A DNA stretch of 64,000 nt, taken from NCBI RefSeq assembly GCF_003148495.1, contig NZ_QGGH01000006.1, positions 248,001-312,000 on the forward strand, written 5' to 3'. Every line of letters begins with the position of its first letter. Position 1 is the first letter of the stretch. The notes below the pieces were generated by a model. The model was given only the letters and a program-made list of their open reading frames with translations, searched no databases and was not told the DNA's origin. This stretch comes from Mesorhizobium loti. GTDB lineage: Bacteria > Pseudomonadota > Alphaproteobacteria > Rhizobiales > Rhizobiaceae. The translations under genes were made by a program, and so were the position numbers. This document shows, piece by piece, positions 9,425 through 18,286 of the stretch.

Positions 9425-10875
9425 GCGGCACGCTCCGTGAGCGCTGCGCGAACTTCCTCATGATCGGAGAAATGCAAGGTCTCGGAGCCGATCGTCTGGC
9501 CCTCCTCATGGCCTTTGCCGGCCACGATCAGCGTGTCGCCGGCATGCAGCATGGCGACCGCCTCGTGGATCGCCTGGCGCCGGTCGCCGATCTCGATGGC
9601 ACCGGGGGCAGCCGCGAGGATGGCGGCGCGGATCGTTTCCGGCACTTCGGAGCGCGGATTGTCGTCGGTGACGATGACGACATCGGCAAGCCGCGTCGCA
9701 ATCTCGCCCATGATCGGCCTTTTTCCCCGGTCGCGGTCGCCGCCGCAGCCGAACACGACGATGACGCGGCCGGTGGTGAACGGCCGCACCGAGGCCAGCA
9801 CGTTTTCCAGCGCGTCGGGCTTGTGGGCATAATCGACATAGACCGGCGCGCCATTGACGGTGGTGCCGACGAGGTCGAGCCGGCCCGGCGCGCCCTTCAG
9901 TTTCTCCAACGCCATCAAAGCCTTGGCGACGGGTGTTCCCGTGGAAATGGCAAGCCCCGCCGAAACCAGCGCGTTCGAAATCTGGAAATCACCGGCCAGC
10001 GGCAGGTCGATCTCGTAGAGCACGCCGTCGGCCTCGACCTCGGCGCGCTGGCGGTGGCGCTCGTGCTCAACCCGCTTTAGCCTGAGGAAATCGCCATGGC
10101 GGCCGACAGTCAGCACCTTGAGCCCGGCAGCCTGTGCGGCCTGGATTGTCGGCGCCGACCACGGATCGTCGGCGAAGATCACGGCCGGCGCGCCCTTCGG
10201 CAGCAGTGTGTCGAACAGGCGCAATTTGGCGCGGTGATAGTCCTCGATGGTCGGGTGATAGTCCATATGGTCGCGGCCGAGATTGGTGAAACCGCCGGCC
10301 GCCAGCTTCACGCCGTCGAGGCGGCGCTGATCGAGCCCATGACTGGAAGCTTCCATCGAGGCGTGGGTGACGCCGGCATCGGCCAATTCCCGTAGCAATT
10401 GATGCAGAGCGACCGGATCTGGCGTCGTCAGCGAGCCATAATCGTTGCGGCCCGGCGCCACCACGCCGGTGGTGCCGATCGAAGCGGCGGCATAGCCGGC
10501 CTGCTCCCAGATCTGTCTGGTGAAGGCGGCGACCGACGTCTTGCCGCTGGTGCCGGTCACCGCGACCATGGTCTGCGGCTGCTTGCCGAAATAGCGGGCC
10601 GCACTCAGCGCCAGCGCCAGGCGCGGATCATCGACCGCCAATACCGCAACCGACAGCCCGGCAATGGTGCTGCCCTTGCCCGCCACGATCGCGGCCGCTC
10701 CGCGCGCGGCGGCGTCGGCGGCATAAACGGCACCATCGGCCTTGGTTCCGGCGAGCGCAAAAAAGACAACGCCCGGTTTTACCTGGCGGGAATCCGAAGA
10801 AATCCCTGTAACCTCCAGATCGACGGAAGCTATTCCCTCGACGGGCAGGATACCGGCTAGATCTCTGAGCTTCAT
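9421..10875 (-). CDS. murE: UDP-MurNAc-L-Ala-D-Glu--meso-diaminopimelate ligase
   Basis: Adds meso-diaminopimelate to the growing UDP-MurNAc peptide. ATP-binding GTSGKTSVA is at 108-116. HGLDQRRL and the FTNLGRDHMDYH stretch are typical. The C-terminal DDNPRSE motif is the DNPR signature that marks meso-DAP rather than L-lysine specificity, as expected for a Gram-negative organism. The length of 484 aa is normal. A 54-bp gap separates it from ftsI. Confidence 0.96.
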   Translation of the reverse strand: MKLRDLAGILPVEGIASVDLEVTGISSDSRQVKPGVVFFALAGTKADGAVYAADAAARGAAAIVAGKGSTIAGLSVAVLAVDDPRLALALSAARYFGKQPQTMVAVTGTSGKTSVAAFTRQIWEQAGYAAASIGTTGVVAPGRNDYGSLTTPDPVALHQLLRELADAGVTHASMEASSHGLDQRRLDGVKLAAGGFTNLGRDHMDYHPTIEDYHRAKLRLFDTLLPKGAPAVIFADDPWSAPTIQAAQAAGLKVLTVGRHGDFLRLKRVEHERHRQRAEVEADGVLYEIDLPLAGDFQISNALVSAGLAISTGTPVAKALMALEKLKGAPGRLDLVGTTVNGAPVYVDYAHKPDALENVLASVRPFTTGRVIVVFGCGGDRDRGKRPIMGEIATRLADVVIVTDDNPRSEVPETIRAAILAAAPGAIEIGDRRQAIHEAVAMLHAGDTLIVAGKGHEEGQTIGSETLHFSDHEEVRAALTERAA

Positions 10876-10929
10876 CGAGTCCCGTTCACCGCAACAAAAT
10901 AGCGCGCTGTTGCCGGCGCGCCCTAAGAA

Positions 10930-12639
10930 TCACTGATAGGAAACCAGCGTTGCACCATTTTCATGGCTGAAATCTGGCTTCACGCCAAGCATGGCAGCCG
11001 CACGTCTGATGATGTTTCCCGCCATAACGCCCGCATTCGAGGCCGCGACGTCTGTCATGCCAGGCTTTTCCGGGTGCGGGGCATCGGCAATCGTAAACAC
11101 AAGGTACTGCGGATCGTCCATCGGGAAGGCGGCGACGAAGGTGTTGAAATTCAACTCCTTCGAGTAGCGGCCGTTGATGACCTTCTCGGCTGTTCCGGTC
11201 TTGCCGCCAACCCGGTAGCCGGGGACTCTGGCATTTCTGGCCGAGCCCTTCTCGGCGTTGAGCGTATAGAGGTAGCGCATGCCTTCGACGGTCTTTTCGC
11301 TGACCACTTTCTTGGCTGTGGCCATCGCTTCCGCCTGCGTACGTATCAGGAAGGTAGGGTTCATCAGGAAGCCACCATTCATCAGCGCCGCGCAGCCTAC
11401 AGCCGCTTGCAGCGGTGTCGTCGACACGCCGTGGCCGAAGGCGATCGTGAACGAATTGACCTGTTTCCAGACCTTCGGTTCAGTCGGGCGGGCGACTTCC
11501 GGCAGTTCAGTCTGCATCTTGTCCAGAATGCCAAGGCGATGCAGGAATTCGCGGTGCCCCTCGATGCCGACCATCTCGGCCTCCCTGGCCGACCCGATGT
11601 TGGACGAATAGAGGAACACCTCCGGCAACGACAGCACACGGTTCTTGCCGTGGAAATCGTGAATGGCCTGATGGCCGACCCGGATTGGATGCGAAGCATC
11701 GAAGCGGCTCGCCATCGTCGCCTTGCCGGAATCGAGCGCCATGGCTGAGGTGAAGCTCTTGAAGGTCGAGCCCATCTCATAGAGACCCGCCGACATGCGG
11801 TTCAGCCGGTCCTTGTCCTGTGCATTGTAAGGATTGTTCGGATCAAAATCCGGCACCGAGGCCATCGCCACCACTTCGCCGGTCTTTACGTTAAGCACAA
11901 CGGCGCCAGCGCCCATGGCGCGATAGCGCTCCAGGCCGGCGGCGATCTCGTCGCGCACCACATGCTGGACGCGCAGATCGATCGAAAGCTTCACCGGCTT
12001 GAGATCCTTGGCCACCGCGAGGCCCGATGCCTGCAGGTCGCTCAGGCCCTGCTCGTCGACATACTTCTCCATTCCGGAGATGCCCTGGTTGTCGATGTTG
12101 GTAAGCCCGACAATGTAGGACGAGGTCTCGCCGCTCGGATAGAAACGGCGCTTCTCGGTGCGGAAGCCGAAGCCGGGAATGCCGAGCTGCATGATGTCGG
12201 ACTGTTGCTTGGGCGTCAGCTGCCGCTGCAGCCAGACAAAGCCGGCGCCGCTCTTCAGCTTGTGGTAGGTCTGCTCATAGTCGATGTCCGGAAGCACCGT
12301 CGACAGCTTCTCGATCGCCTCATCGGCGTCGACGATCCGGCGCGGTTCGGCAAACAGCGACGCCGTCTTGATGTCCGTCGCCAGCACTTCGCCGTTGCGG
12401 TCGACAATGTCGGGCCGCGATGCCGTCACCCGGCTCTGCGGACCGCCAGACATGTCGGGGGTCTGGAAGCCGAGATAGACCAGCCGCCCGGAAATGGTCG
12501 AGAAGATGCCGAAGAACACCGCCATCGTCATCACGATGCGCGTCCTGCCCTTGCCGCCGGTCGCCTTGCGGGCGCCATCGACCACGATCGATCCGTCTTC
12601 ACTCGTCCTGGCGCGACGCTTCAGCAGTTTGCCGATCAT
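10930..12639 (-). CDS. ftsI: Septal peptidoglycan transpeptidase (PBP3)
   Basis: Class B penicillin-binding protein that cross-links septal peptidoglycan with FtsW. The 569 aa protein has a basic cytoplasmic tail, one membrane segment near residues 33-55, a PBP dimerisation domain, and a transpeptidase domain with the three active-site motifs: GSTFK (SxxK serine), SSN, and KTGT. It overlaps ftsL by ATGA. The length fits alphaproteobacterial FtsI. Confidence 0.96.
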   Translation of the reverse strand: MIGKLLKRRARTSEDGSIVVDGARKATGGKGRTRIVMTMAVFFGIFSTISGRLVYLGFQTPDMSGGPQSRVTASRPDIVDRNGEVLATDIKTASLFAEPRRIVDADEAIEKLSTVLPDIDYEQTYHKLKSGAGFVWLQRQLTPKQQSDIMQLGIPGFGFRTEKRRFYPSGETSSYIVGLTNIDNQGISGMEKYVDEQGLSDLQASGLAVAKDLKPVKLSIDLRVQHVVRDEIAAGLERYRAMGAGAVVLNVKTGEVVAMASVPDFDPNNPYNAQDKDRLNRMSAGLYEMGSTFKSFTSAMALDSGKATMASRFDASHPIRVGHQAIHDFHGKNRVLSLPEVFLYSSNIGSAREAEMVGIEGHREFLHRLGILDKMQTELPEVARPTEPKVWKQVNSFTIAFGHGVSTTPLQAAVGCAALMNGGFLMNPTFLIRTQAEAMATAKKVVSEKTVEGMRYLYTLNAEKGSARNARVPGYRVGGKTGTAEKVINGRYSKELNFNTFVAAFPMDDPQYLVFTIADAPHPEKPGMTDVAASNAGVMAGNIIRRAAAMLGVKPDFSHENGATLVSYQ

Positions 12640-13031
12640 TGGGCGATGCCTCCGGTCACCACGGGATCCCTGCCGCCCGGAGGCGCTTGGTCGGAATTGT
12701 CGGCCATACCACCCTGGCGTCCGTTCAAGATGTCCTGAATGTCCAGGGCTTTGGCCGGCAGATCACCGATGCCGACGATCTGACGAGCGCTGACCGGTTC
12801 CAATGCGAGCTGTGATTTGTAGAGTTCGGTCAGCTTCTGCAGCCGCGACGGCTGGGTGAGCAGGCTCCAGTCCGCCTTGAGCAGGTCGATCGTGTCCTCT
12901 TCATAGCGTATCTGCGCATGGATCTTCTGCACCGACGCCAATTGTTCCTCGGCCTCGCGCTTGGCCTTGTAGGTAAGGGCCGCCGCCGCAACCATGACGG
13001 CGATCAGGACGATGTCGCTGGTACGAAACAC
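12636..13031 (-). CDS. ftsL: Cell division protein FtsL
   Basis: Small bitopic divisome protein of the FtsQLB subcomplex. The 131 aa product has a membrane segment within residues 5-22 (MFRTSDIVLIAVMVAAAALT), followed by a helical, coiled-coil-like stretch and a Q/P-rich tail. Sequence similarity in this family is weak, so the call relies on size, topology and the invariant position between rsmH and ftsI. Its stop overlaps the ftsI start, and four bases separate it from rsmH. Confidence 0.85.
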   Translation of the reverse strand: MFRTSDIVLIAVMVAAAALTYKAKREAEEQLASVQKIHAQIRYEEDTIDLLKADWSLLTQPSRLQKLTELYKSQLALEPVSARQIVGIGDLPAKALDIQDILNGRQGGMADNSDQAPPGGRDPVVTGGIAQ

Positions 13032-13035
13032 TTAG

Positions 13036-14052
13036 CTACCTCTCCCCCGGCCGGTCGATACCGGGAAGCTTTGGAAGGCCGAAAATCGAAAAGTCGCCAC
13101 TGCGGACCGGCGCCTCGGTGCGGATCGCCGCGCGCAGCCTGGCCGAACGGGCGCGCGGATTGGCCGCCACCTCGGCGTCGCCGGCCGTCACGCCGCCACC
13201 CGCCTTGCGGAAGGTCGCGGTGCGCGCATGAGCCTCGGGCAGGTGACGCGAGCCGGTCGCGACGTCGGCTCGGTCGGCGATGAAACGCTTGACGATGCGG
13301 TCTTCCAGCGAATGGAACGTCACCACGGCGAGCCGTCCGCCCGGCTTCAGCGCGCGTTCGGCGGCAAACAAGGCCTTGGCCAGTTCGCCAAGCTCATCAT
13401 TGACGAAGATGCGCAGCGCCTGGAAGACGCGCGTGGCCGGATGGATCTTGTCCTTCGGCGCGCGACCGATATGCGTCTCGATGGCGTCGGCGAGTTCCAG
13501 CGTGCGTTCGAACGGGCGCTTTTCGCGGCGAGTCTCGATCATGCGGGCGATGCGCCCGGCATGGCGCTCCTCGCCGAGGAAGCCGAAGATGCGGGCAAGG
13601 TCGCCCGGCTTGAAGCTGTTGACGACGTCGGCGGCGCTCAAACCAGCCTGCGCCATGCGCATGTCGAGCGGCCCGTCGGCACGGAACGAAAACCCGCGCT
13701 CGGCCTGGTCGAGCTGCATCGAGGACACACCGATGTCGAGCACGACGCCGTCGGCGCGCTCGACATGTTCGTCCAGCGTCGAGAACGGCGCCTGCACCAG
13801 CCGCAACCGGCCGCCCGACTGCACTTCCATATCGCGCCCGGCCGCAATGGCATCAGGATCTCGGTCGATCGCCACCACGGAGGCGCCCGTCGCCAGAATG
13901 GCCCTGGTGTAGCCGCCGGCGCCGAACGTGCCGTCGATGATGATGTCGCCCTGCGCCGGCGCCAGTGCTTCGAGCACTTCGCCAAGGAGGACCGGAATGT
14001 GGCGGGCCGATCCGCCAACGGCGTGAAGGTCATCGCCGTGGCTCGCCGTCAT
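13036..14052 (-). CDS. rsmH: 16S rRNA (cytosine(1402)-N(4))-methyltransferase
   Basis: Methylates N4 of C1402 in the decoding centre of 16S rRNA using SAM (formerly mraW). The SAM-binding GTFGAGGYT motif follows the N-terminal HIPVLLGEVLEAL. DIGVSSMQLD, ERGFSF, DGPLDMRM and the FHSLEDRIVKRF segment are all diagnostic. A long open frame extends upstream into mraZ, but the ATG at 14052 overlaps the mraZ stop (ATGA) and gives the standard 338 aa. Confidence 0.96.
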   Translation of the reverse strand: MTASHGDDLHAVGGSARHIPVLLGEVLEALAPAQGDIIIDGTFGAGGYTRAILATGASVVAIDRDPDAIAAGRDMEVQSGGRLRLVQAPFSTLDEHVERADGVVLDIGVSSMQLDQAERGFSFRADGPLDMRMAQAGLSAADVVNSFKPGDLARIFGFLGEERHAGRIARMIETRREKRPFERTLELADAIETHIGRAPKDKIHPATRVFQALRIFVNDELGELAKALFAAERALKPGGRLAVVTFHSLEDRIVKRFIADRADVATGSRHLPEAHARTATFRKAGGGVTAGDAEVAANPRARSARLRAAIRTEAPVRSGDFSIFGLPKLPGIDRPGER

Positions 14053-14507
14053 TCCGGTCGCTCCCCAGGCTTCGTCCCCTGCCGAAGCTGCAAAAGCCGG
14101 GCCCGCGCTTGCGCCCCATAGGCGGCAAGCCGTCCCGGCTCCCAGATCTGAAAGAAATTGCCGCGCCCGACAAAGGCCACTTCCGCCGAAATGCCGGTGT
14201 GTTCGCGAATGAAATCGCTCATCGTGATGCGGCCGTCCTGGTCGAGTTTCAAGAAGGTTCCGTCGCCATGGCAGAAGAACGACATATCGTCCGCCGTCTG
14301 CAGGAAGGGATCTTCGAGCGCGATGCGCTGCTCGTAGCGGTCGAGCAGGTCGAGCCCGCCGACATCCATCGCCGACAGGTCCAGGCAGCGCAGCGCGTAG
14401 AGCTCCGAATAGCCGCGCTTCTGCACGACGGCACGGAAATGCGCGGGAACGGATACCCGTCCCTTCGCATCGATCCTGCTCACCGTGTTTGACAGAAACC
14501 GGTCCAT
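14049..14507 (-). CDS. mraZ: Transcriptional regulator MraZ
   Basis: AbrB-fold DNA-binding protein that heads the cluster and, in other bacteria, represses its own operon by binding tandem TGGG boxes. The 152 aa product shows the two tandem MraZ/SpoVT-like modules with their conserved GRVSVPAHFR (near residues 16-25) and GRITMSDF cores. The ATG at 14507 gives the canonical start MDRFLSNTVSRIDAKGR. A probable operator and promoter lie upstream at 14693-14726. Confidence 0.95.
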   Translation of the reverse strand: MDRFLSNTVSRIDAKGRVSVPAHFRAVVQKRGYSELYALRCLDLSAMDVGGLDLLDRYEQRIALEDPFLQTADDMSFFCHGDGTFLKLDQDGRITMSDFIREHTGISAEVAFVGRGNFFQIWEPGRLAAYGAQARARLLQLRQGTKPGERPE

Positions 14508-14916
14508 TAAACGCTACAGCCGCTTGCGCCGCCGCACCCCTCTCCATCTTGTCGCACGCGCCGCCGCAGCGCGTTCCCTGCCCCGTATCAACCTCGTCCG
14601 CACGGGCAAAAACCGGCAAACGCGCAGCCGCCGCGGCTGCCCGATTGGCGTACGCTTTACCCTGACGCGGAACGAAGGCTTTGATGTCGAAATGGGATAT
14701 CATGGGGCACTATGGGCGTCAACGGGAATAGGCTTCACAAACACGCGCGCCGCAACCAATGAGAGCAGCCGTGACGGCACGTCTCGTCTTTATGGATCAT
14801 TAAGCCTAACGAAGCGTTTAGAGCCGCCTGGCCCAACCCGACGCGCCTTGCCGCGAGCCGCTGCCGGGCATAGCGTCTGGCACATCTCGTCGGTCGCAAA
14901 CAGGGTTGGAAATTCG
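14508..14916. other. Divergent intergenic region mraZ / PLP enzyme
   Basis: About 410 bp between two divergent genes. It contains the MraZ boxes and promoter described at 14693-14726. The 14508-14690 stretch would be the transcribed 5' leader of mraZ. I see no stem-loop family, small gene or terminator I can name, and no strong promoter for the rightward gene. Confidence 0.5.
14693..14726 (-). promoter_or_regulatory. Probable mraZ operon promoter with MraZ boxes
   Basis: Read on the plus strand, TGGG occurs at 14693, 14703 and 14713 and CGGG at 14723, an exact 10-bp spacing that matches the known MraZ box (TGGGN repeated with 5-nt spacers). Read on the minus strand, the same DNA contains TTGACG (14717-14722) and TATCCC (14694-14699) separated by 17 bp, a plausible sigma-70 promoter firing toward mraZ, with a long 5' leader of about 180 nt. 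The boxes cover the core promoter, which fits repression. The -10 element is weak, so the promoter call is less certain than the boxes. Confidence 0.65.
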
Positions 14917-16032
14917 ATGTCCGAAACAGCAAAGTCACGCGCTGCAGCACTTCCTCATTTGCGTCGCGGCGGACTTGCCATGGGCGATTCCATCCCGCTG
15001 CCCCTGACCATGGCCGCCATTTTTCATGCGCCCGGCGACGCCACCGGCTTCAACCAGTACGGCCGCTTCAGCAACCCGACCTGGGATGCGATTGAACATA
15101 TGCTGGCTCATCTGGAAGATGCGCCCTGCGTCGCCTTCCCTTCCGGAATGGCGGCAATCTCGGCGGCGTTTTTTGCCGTGCTCAAAGCCGGCGACCGTAT
15201 CCTGCTGCCTTCGGACGGATACCACACGACAAGGGCGCTGGCCGATCGCTTCCTCAAGCCGCTCGGCATCACCTACGATGTCAGGCCGACTTCGACCTTC
15301 CTCGATGGCGGCTTCGATGGCTATCGCGTGGCGTTTGTCGAAACCCCTGCCAATCCGGGGCTGGATATCTGCGACATCGCGGCCGTCGCCGATGCTGTTC
15401 ACAAAGCCGGCGCGATCCTTGTGGTCGACAACACGACCATGACGCCCTTCGGCCAGCGGCCGCTCGACCATGGCGCCGATATCGTCGTTGCCGCCGACAC
15501 CAAGGCACCCAATGGCCATTCCGATGTGCTGTTCGGCCATGTCGCCAGCCGCAATGCCGATATCATCGCCGCCGTGACCGGCTGGCGCGAGGTTTCCGGC
15601 AGCATTCCCGGGCCGTTCGAAGCCTGGCTAGTGCATCGCGGCCTCGAAACACTGGATGTGCGCTTCGATCGCATGTGCTCGTCGGCGGAAGTCATCGCGC
15701 GGCGGCTGCAGGGTCACCGGGCAATCAGCGGCCTGCGTTATCCCGGGCTGGAAGGCGACCCGTCGCACAACCTGGCCCGCGCCCAGATGGAGCGCTTCGG
15801 CTTTCTCATCTCTTTCGAGCTTGCCTCGGAGGACAAGGCCGAGGATTTCATCAACAACTGCGAACTGATGCAGGCCGCGACATCCTTCGGCGGCGTCCAC
15901 ACCTCCGCCGAGCGGCGCTTGAAGCGAGGTGATGCGGTTCCCGCTGGTTTCGTTCGCCTCTCGGTCGGCTGCGAGCCGGTGGAAGAGCTCTGGAAGGCGA
16001 TCGAGACGTCGCTGGACAAGATCAGCAGCTGA
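14917..16032 (+). CDS. Cys/Met metabolism PLP-dependent enzyme (cystathionine gamma-lyase/synthase type)
   Basis: Fold-type I PLP enzyme of the trans-sulfuration family, 371 aa. The segment VVAADTKAPNGHSDVLFG holds the Schiff-base lysine in the family's usual setting (normally TKYxxGHSD). RFSNPTWDAIE, FPSGMAAI and VETPANPG are further family motifs. The replacement of the usual TKY by TKA is unusual and may shift specificity. The ATG at 14917 gives a typical N-terminus; longer readings enter the mraZ leader. It could be a cystathionine gamma-synthase, beta-lyase or gamma-lyase; sequence alone does not decide. Confidence 0.8.
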   Translation: MSETAKSRAAALPHLRRGGLAMGDSIPLPLTMAAIFHAPGDATGFNQYGRFSNPTWDAIEHMLAHLEDAPCVAFPSGMAAISAAFFAVLKAGDRILLPSDGYHTTRALADRFLKPLGITYDVRPTSTFLDGGFDGYRVAFVETPANPGLDICDIAAVADAVHKAGAILVVDNTTMTPFGQRPLDHGADIVVAADTKAPNGHSDVLFGHVASRNADIIAAVTGWREVSGSIPGPFEAWLVHRGLETLDVRFDRMCSSAEVIARRLQGHRAISGLRYPGLEGDPSHNLARAQMERFGFLISFELASEDKAEDFINNCELMQAATSFGGVHTSAERRLKRGDAVPAGFVRLSVGCEPVEELWKAIETSLDKISS

Positions 16033-16168
16033 AATCGACTAGCGAGCCAGGTCATCGGCCTCAATGTTGCGCTTGCATGGATGGATCGCTGAACAAGCTT
16101 GAATCAACAGGCGCGCCCGAGGGCGCAACCTGCTGATCTCAAAATACTTCTCTTCGATATGGAGAGAA

Positions 16169-16570
16169 TTGCCAGCTGGCCTGTAAGCCGGGTTCTGTAT
16201 GGCCCTCGCCCCTTGCGAGGCGAGAACGTGGCGGCCATTCATCTTGGGCGCATGTTGCCATGCGCCTCACGCAACCTACCCGGACGGTGAGCCGGAAACA
16301 GCCCTCGAGGGTTTCCCCTCGCACCGCCCCTATTCGGTCTTGCTCCCGGTGGGGTTTACCGTGCCGCTCCTGTTGCCAGTCGCGCGGTGGGCTCTTACCC
16401 CACCCTTTCACCCTTGCCACGGGTAAACCGTGGCGGTTTGCTTTCTGTGGCACTTTCCCTGGGGTCGCCCCCGCCGGCCATTAACCGGCACCGTGTTTCC
16501 ATGGAGCCCGGACTTTCCTCACCCGCGACCTTTCGGCGTTTGCGGGTGCGGCCGCCCAGCCAGCTGGCAA
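16169..16570 (-). ncRNA. rnpB: RNase P RNA (bacterial type A)
   Basis: Catalytic RNA that matures tRNA 5' ends. On the minus strand the region begins with a GCCAGCTGGC pairing segment (16559-16568), then the conserved GAGGAAAGTCCGGGCTCC block (plus-strand complement around 16503-16522), and ends with the conserved 3' domain whose complement reads CCTGTAAGCCGGGTTCTGT (16180-16198), closed by a second GCCAGCTGGC (16171-16180) that can pair with the first as helix P1. The length of about 400 nt is normal. The ends are set by the P1 strands and are good to a few bases. Upstream on the minus strand a TATACG element near 16571-16580 may be the -10 box. Confidence 0.95.
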
Positions 16571-16617
16571 GGCGTATAAAGGGGTTCACGCCCAAAAACG
16601 CAAACGAAAAAGCAGAC

Positions 16618-17322
16618 TTATGCGGGCGATCCAAGCGCAGCCATCTGCACCTTGACCTTGCCGCAATAGGCGGCTGACACCGGGTTCATCCGCGTTGCAG
16701 CGTGTCCGGCATTGTATTTCAGAATCGTGCCGCAGGTGGTGCCGCCGCCGAGACTCCGCGCCATGGCAAGGTATTTCATGCCGTATTTGATATTGGTGTC
16801 GGGATCGAACAGGCCCTTAGCGGAACCGTTATAGCCCATCATCCGCGCCGTTGCCGGCTTGATCTGCATCAGGCCGATCTCGCCGGCGCTGCCGACGATG
16901 TTGGGCCGGTAGTTGCTCTCGATCTTGATGACCGCCGTGGCGAGCGACACCGGCACGCCTTCGATCGCCGCATAGCGGGCAACGATTGCGGAATACTGAC
17001 CGCTGCTGGCCACTGCGGCCGTCGACGCCGCAGCGTTCCTGAGGCCAATCGACGCCGTTGCCGTCATGTCGACGGTCTTGCGGCCGCGCTTCGTCTGCCT
17101 TTTGGCGGTGGACTTCTTCGCTTTGGACCAGCTTGCCTTTTCCGCTTTGGCGGAAGCCCGCTTCGTCGCCTTGGCGTCGTGGCCTGCCTTGCCGCTTTTG
17201 GCGGATACCGCGACAAACCCCTGATCGGCCCGCGGATTGAATGACGCGGCGTTCGCGGAATTGAAGGCAAAAGTCATTACGCCGGCAGCAAGAGCTGCCG
17301 TTAAAACGGTCAATTTCTGCAT
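16618..17322 (-). CDS. Secreted lytic transglycosylase (SLT domain)
   Basis: Cleaves peptidoglycan glycan strands. The 234 aa protein has a signal peptide (residues 1-23, ending near SANAA), a low-complexity Lys/Ala/Ser-rich linker (about 30-85), and a C-terminal Slt domain with the catalytic glutamate in KIESNYRPN, followed by GEIGLMQIKPATA and YNAGHAATR. I use the ATG at 17322 because it opens a good signal sequence (MQKLTVL). The basic linker may bind the wall or nucleic acid; that is inference. It ends about 50 bp from the RNase P RNA 5' end. Confidence 0.88.
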   Translation of the reverse strand: MQKLTVLTAALAAGVMTFAFNSANAASFNPRADQGFVAVSAKSGKAGHDAKATKRASAKAEKASWSKAKKSTAKRQTKRGRKTVDMTATASIGLRNAAASTAAVASSGQYSAIVARYAAIEGVPVSLATAVIKIESNYRPNIVGSAGEIGLMQIKPATARMMGYNGSAKGLFDPDTNIKYGMKYLAMARSLGGGTTCGTILKYNAGHAATRMNPVSAAYCGKVKVQMAALGSPA

Positions 17323-17530
17323 GTGATCCTGTTCTGTCTGGGCTGCGCGAAGATGTTCACGCAGCAACGCCTAATCAATATCGGAACAACCCGGGGGCTG
17401 GGGGTTCGACATCTGCACGTCAGCCGTTTGACGTTCGAATTGGTGCCAAACAAGGCCAGGCAAGTCACATTGAGTGACAGCCTGTAATTTAAGGATTGGA
17501 AAGGATTGCTTGGGAGAGGCCTCCCGGAGG

Positions 17531-18286
17531 TCAGGATCTTATGGAAGCAAGCAGCCTTTGCAGCGTCCGCAGCGTGGAGCCGTCGGCAACACCATCCACC
17601 CTGCGCGGCCGGAAATGCCGCTGAAAGGCCTCGACGACGATCTCCGTCTGCCGGTCGAAAATGCCCGATATCTCGACGCCATAGCCGTAGAGCGCCAGCA
17701 TCGATTGCAACGCCTCGACATCGCCGCCGGTGTCACCGGCCGTCAGCGTGGCCCCCTGTCTTACGGGTGCGGCAGCCACGAGATGGCCGACACCGGCATC
17801 GAACAGCGTCCGCCACGGAAACTTCTCGCCCGGATCGACCTTGCGCCCCGGCGCCACGTCGGAGTGCGCCAGCACCCGCTCGGCGGCTATCGAATGCCGC
17901 CCGGCGATCCCCCTGCACAGCCCGATCACCGCATCGATCTGCCGCCTGGGGAATCCGGGATAGCCCAGCGAATGTCCCGGATTGACGATCTCGATGCCGA
18001 CCGAACAGGAATTGATGTCGGCGCGTCCGAACCACGAACTCTTGCCGGCGTGCCAGGCGCGGTCGCTTTCCCTGACCATCTGCACGATGTGGCCGTTCTC
18101 ATGGACGAGATAATGCGACGAGACCTCGCTCGCCGGATCGCACAGCCACGCTTCGGCTCCGGCGCCGGTCGCCATGCCGGTGTAGTGCAGCACGATCATA
18201 TCAGGCTTGAGTGTGTCGCGCCGCGGACCAAAATTCGGCGATACCCTGACCTCGGCACGTGGCTCGTCGGGCAGGAAGCCGCTCAT
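17531..18286 (-). CDS. N-acetylmuramoyl-L-alanine amidase with peptidoglycan-binding domain
   Basis: Zinc amidase of the Amidase_2 (AmpD/AmiD) family that cuts between MurNAc and the stem peptide. Of its 251 aa, residues about 25-165 carry VLHYTGM (first Zn histidine), VGIEIVNPGH, and AHSDVAPGRKVDPG (the late Zn His and Asp). Residues about 180-245 form a PG_binding_1 domain (GGDVEALQSML...YG). No signal peptide is evident, so a cytoplasmic AmpD-like recycling role is possible. The start overlaps the stop of the TerB/DnaJ gene upstream (ATGA), so the two are coupled. Confidence 0.88.
   Translation of the reverse strand: MSGFLPDEPRAEVRVSPNFGPRRDTLKPDMIVLHYTGMATGAGAEAWLCDPASEVSSHYLVHENGHIVQMVRESDRAWHAGKSSWFGRADINSCSVGIEIVNPGHSLGYPGFPRRQIDAVIGLCRGIAGRHSIAAERVLAHSDVAPGRKVDPGEKFPWRTLFDAGVGHLVAAAPVRQGATLTAGDTGGDVEALQSMLALYGYGVEISGIFDRQTEIVVEAFQRHFRPRRVDGVADGSTLRTLQRLLASIRS

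Noticed and set aside
16139..16453. Small open frames inside 16139-16677
   Set aside because: They fall within the RNase P RNA, whose conserved structure explains the sequence.
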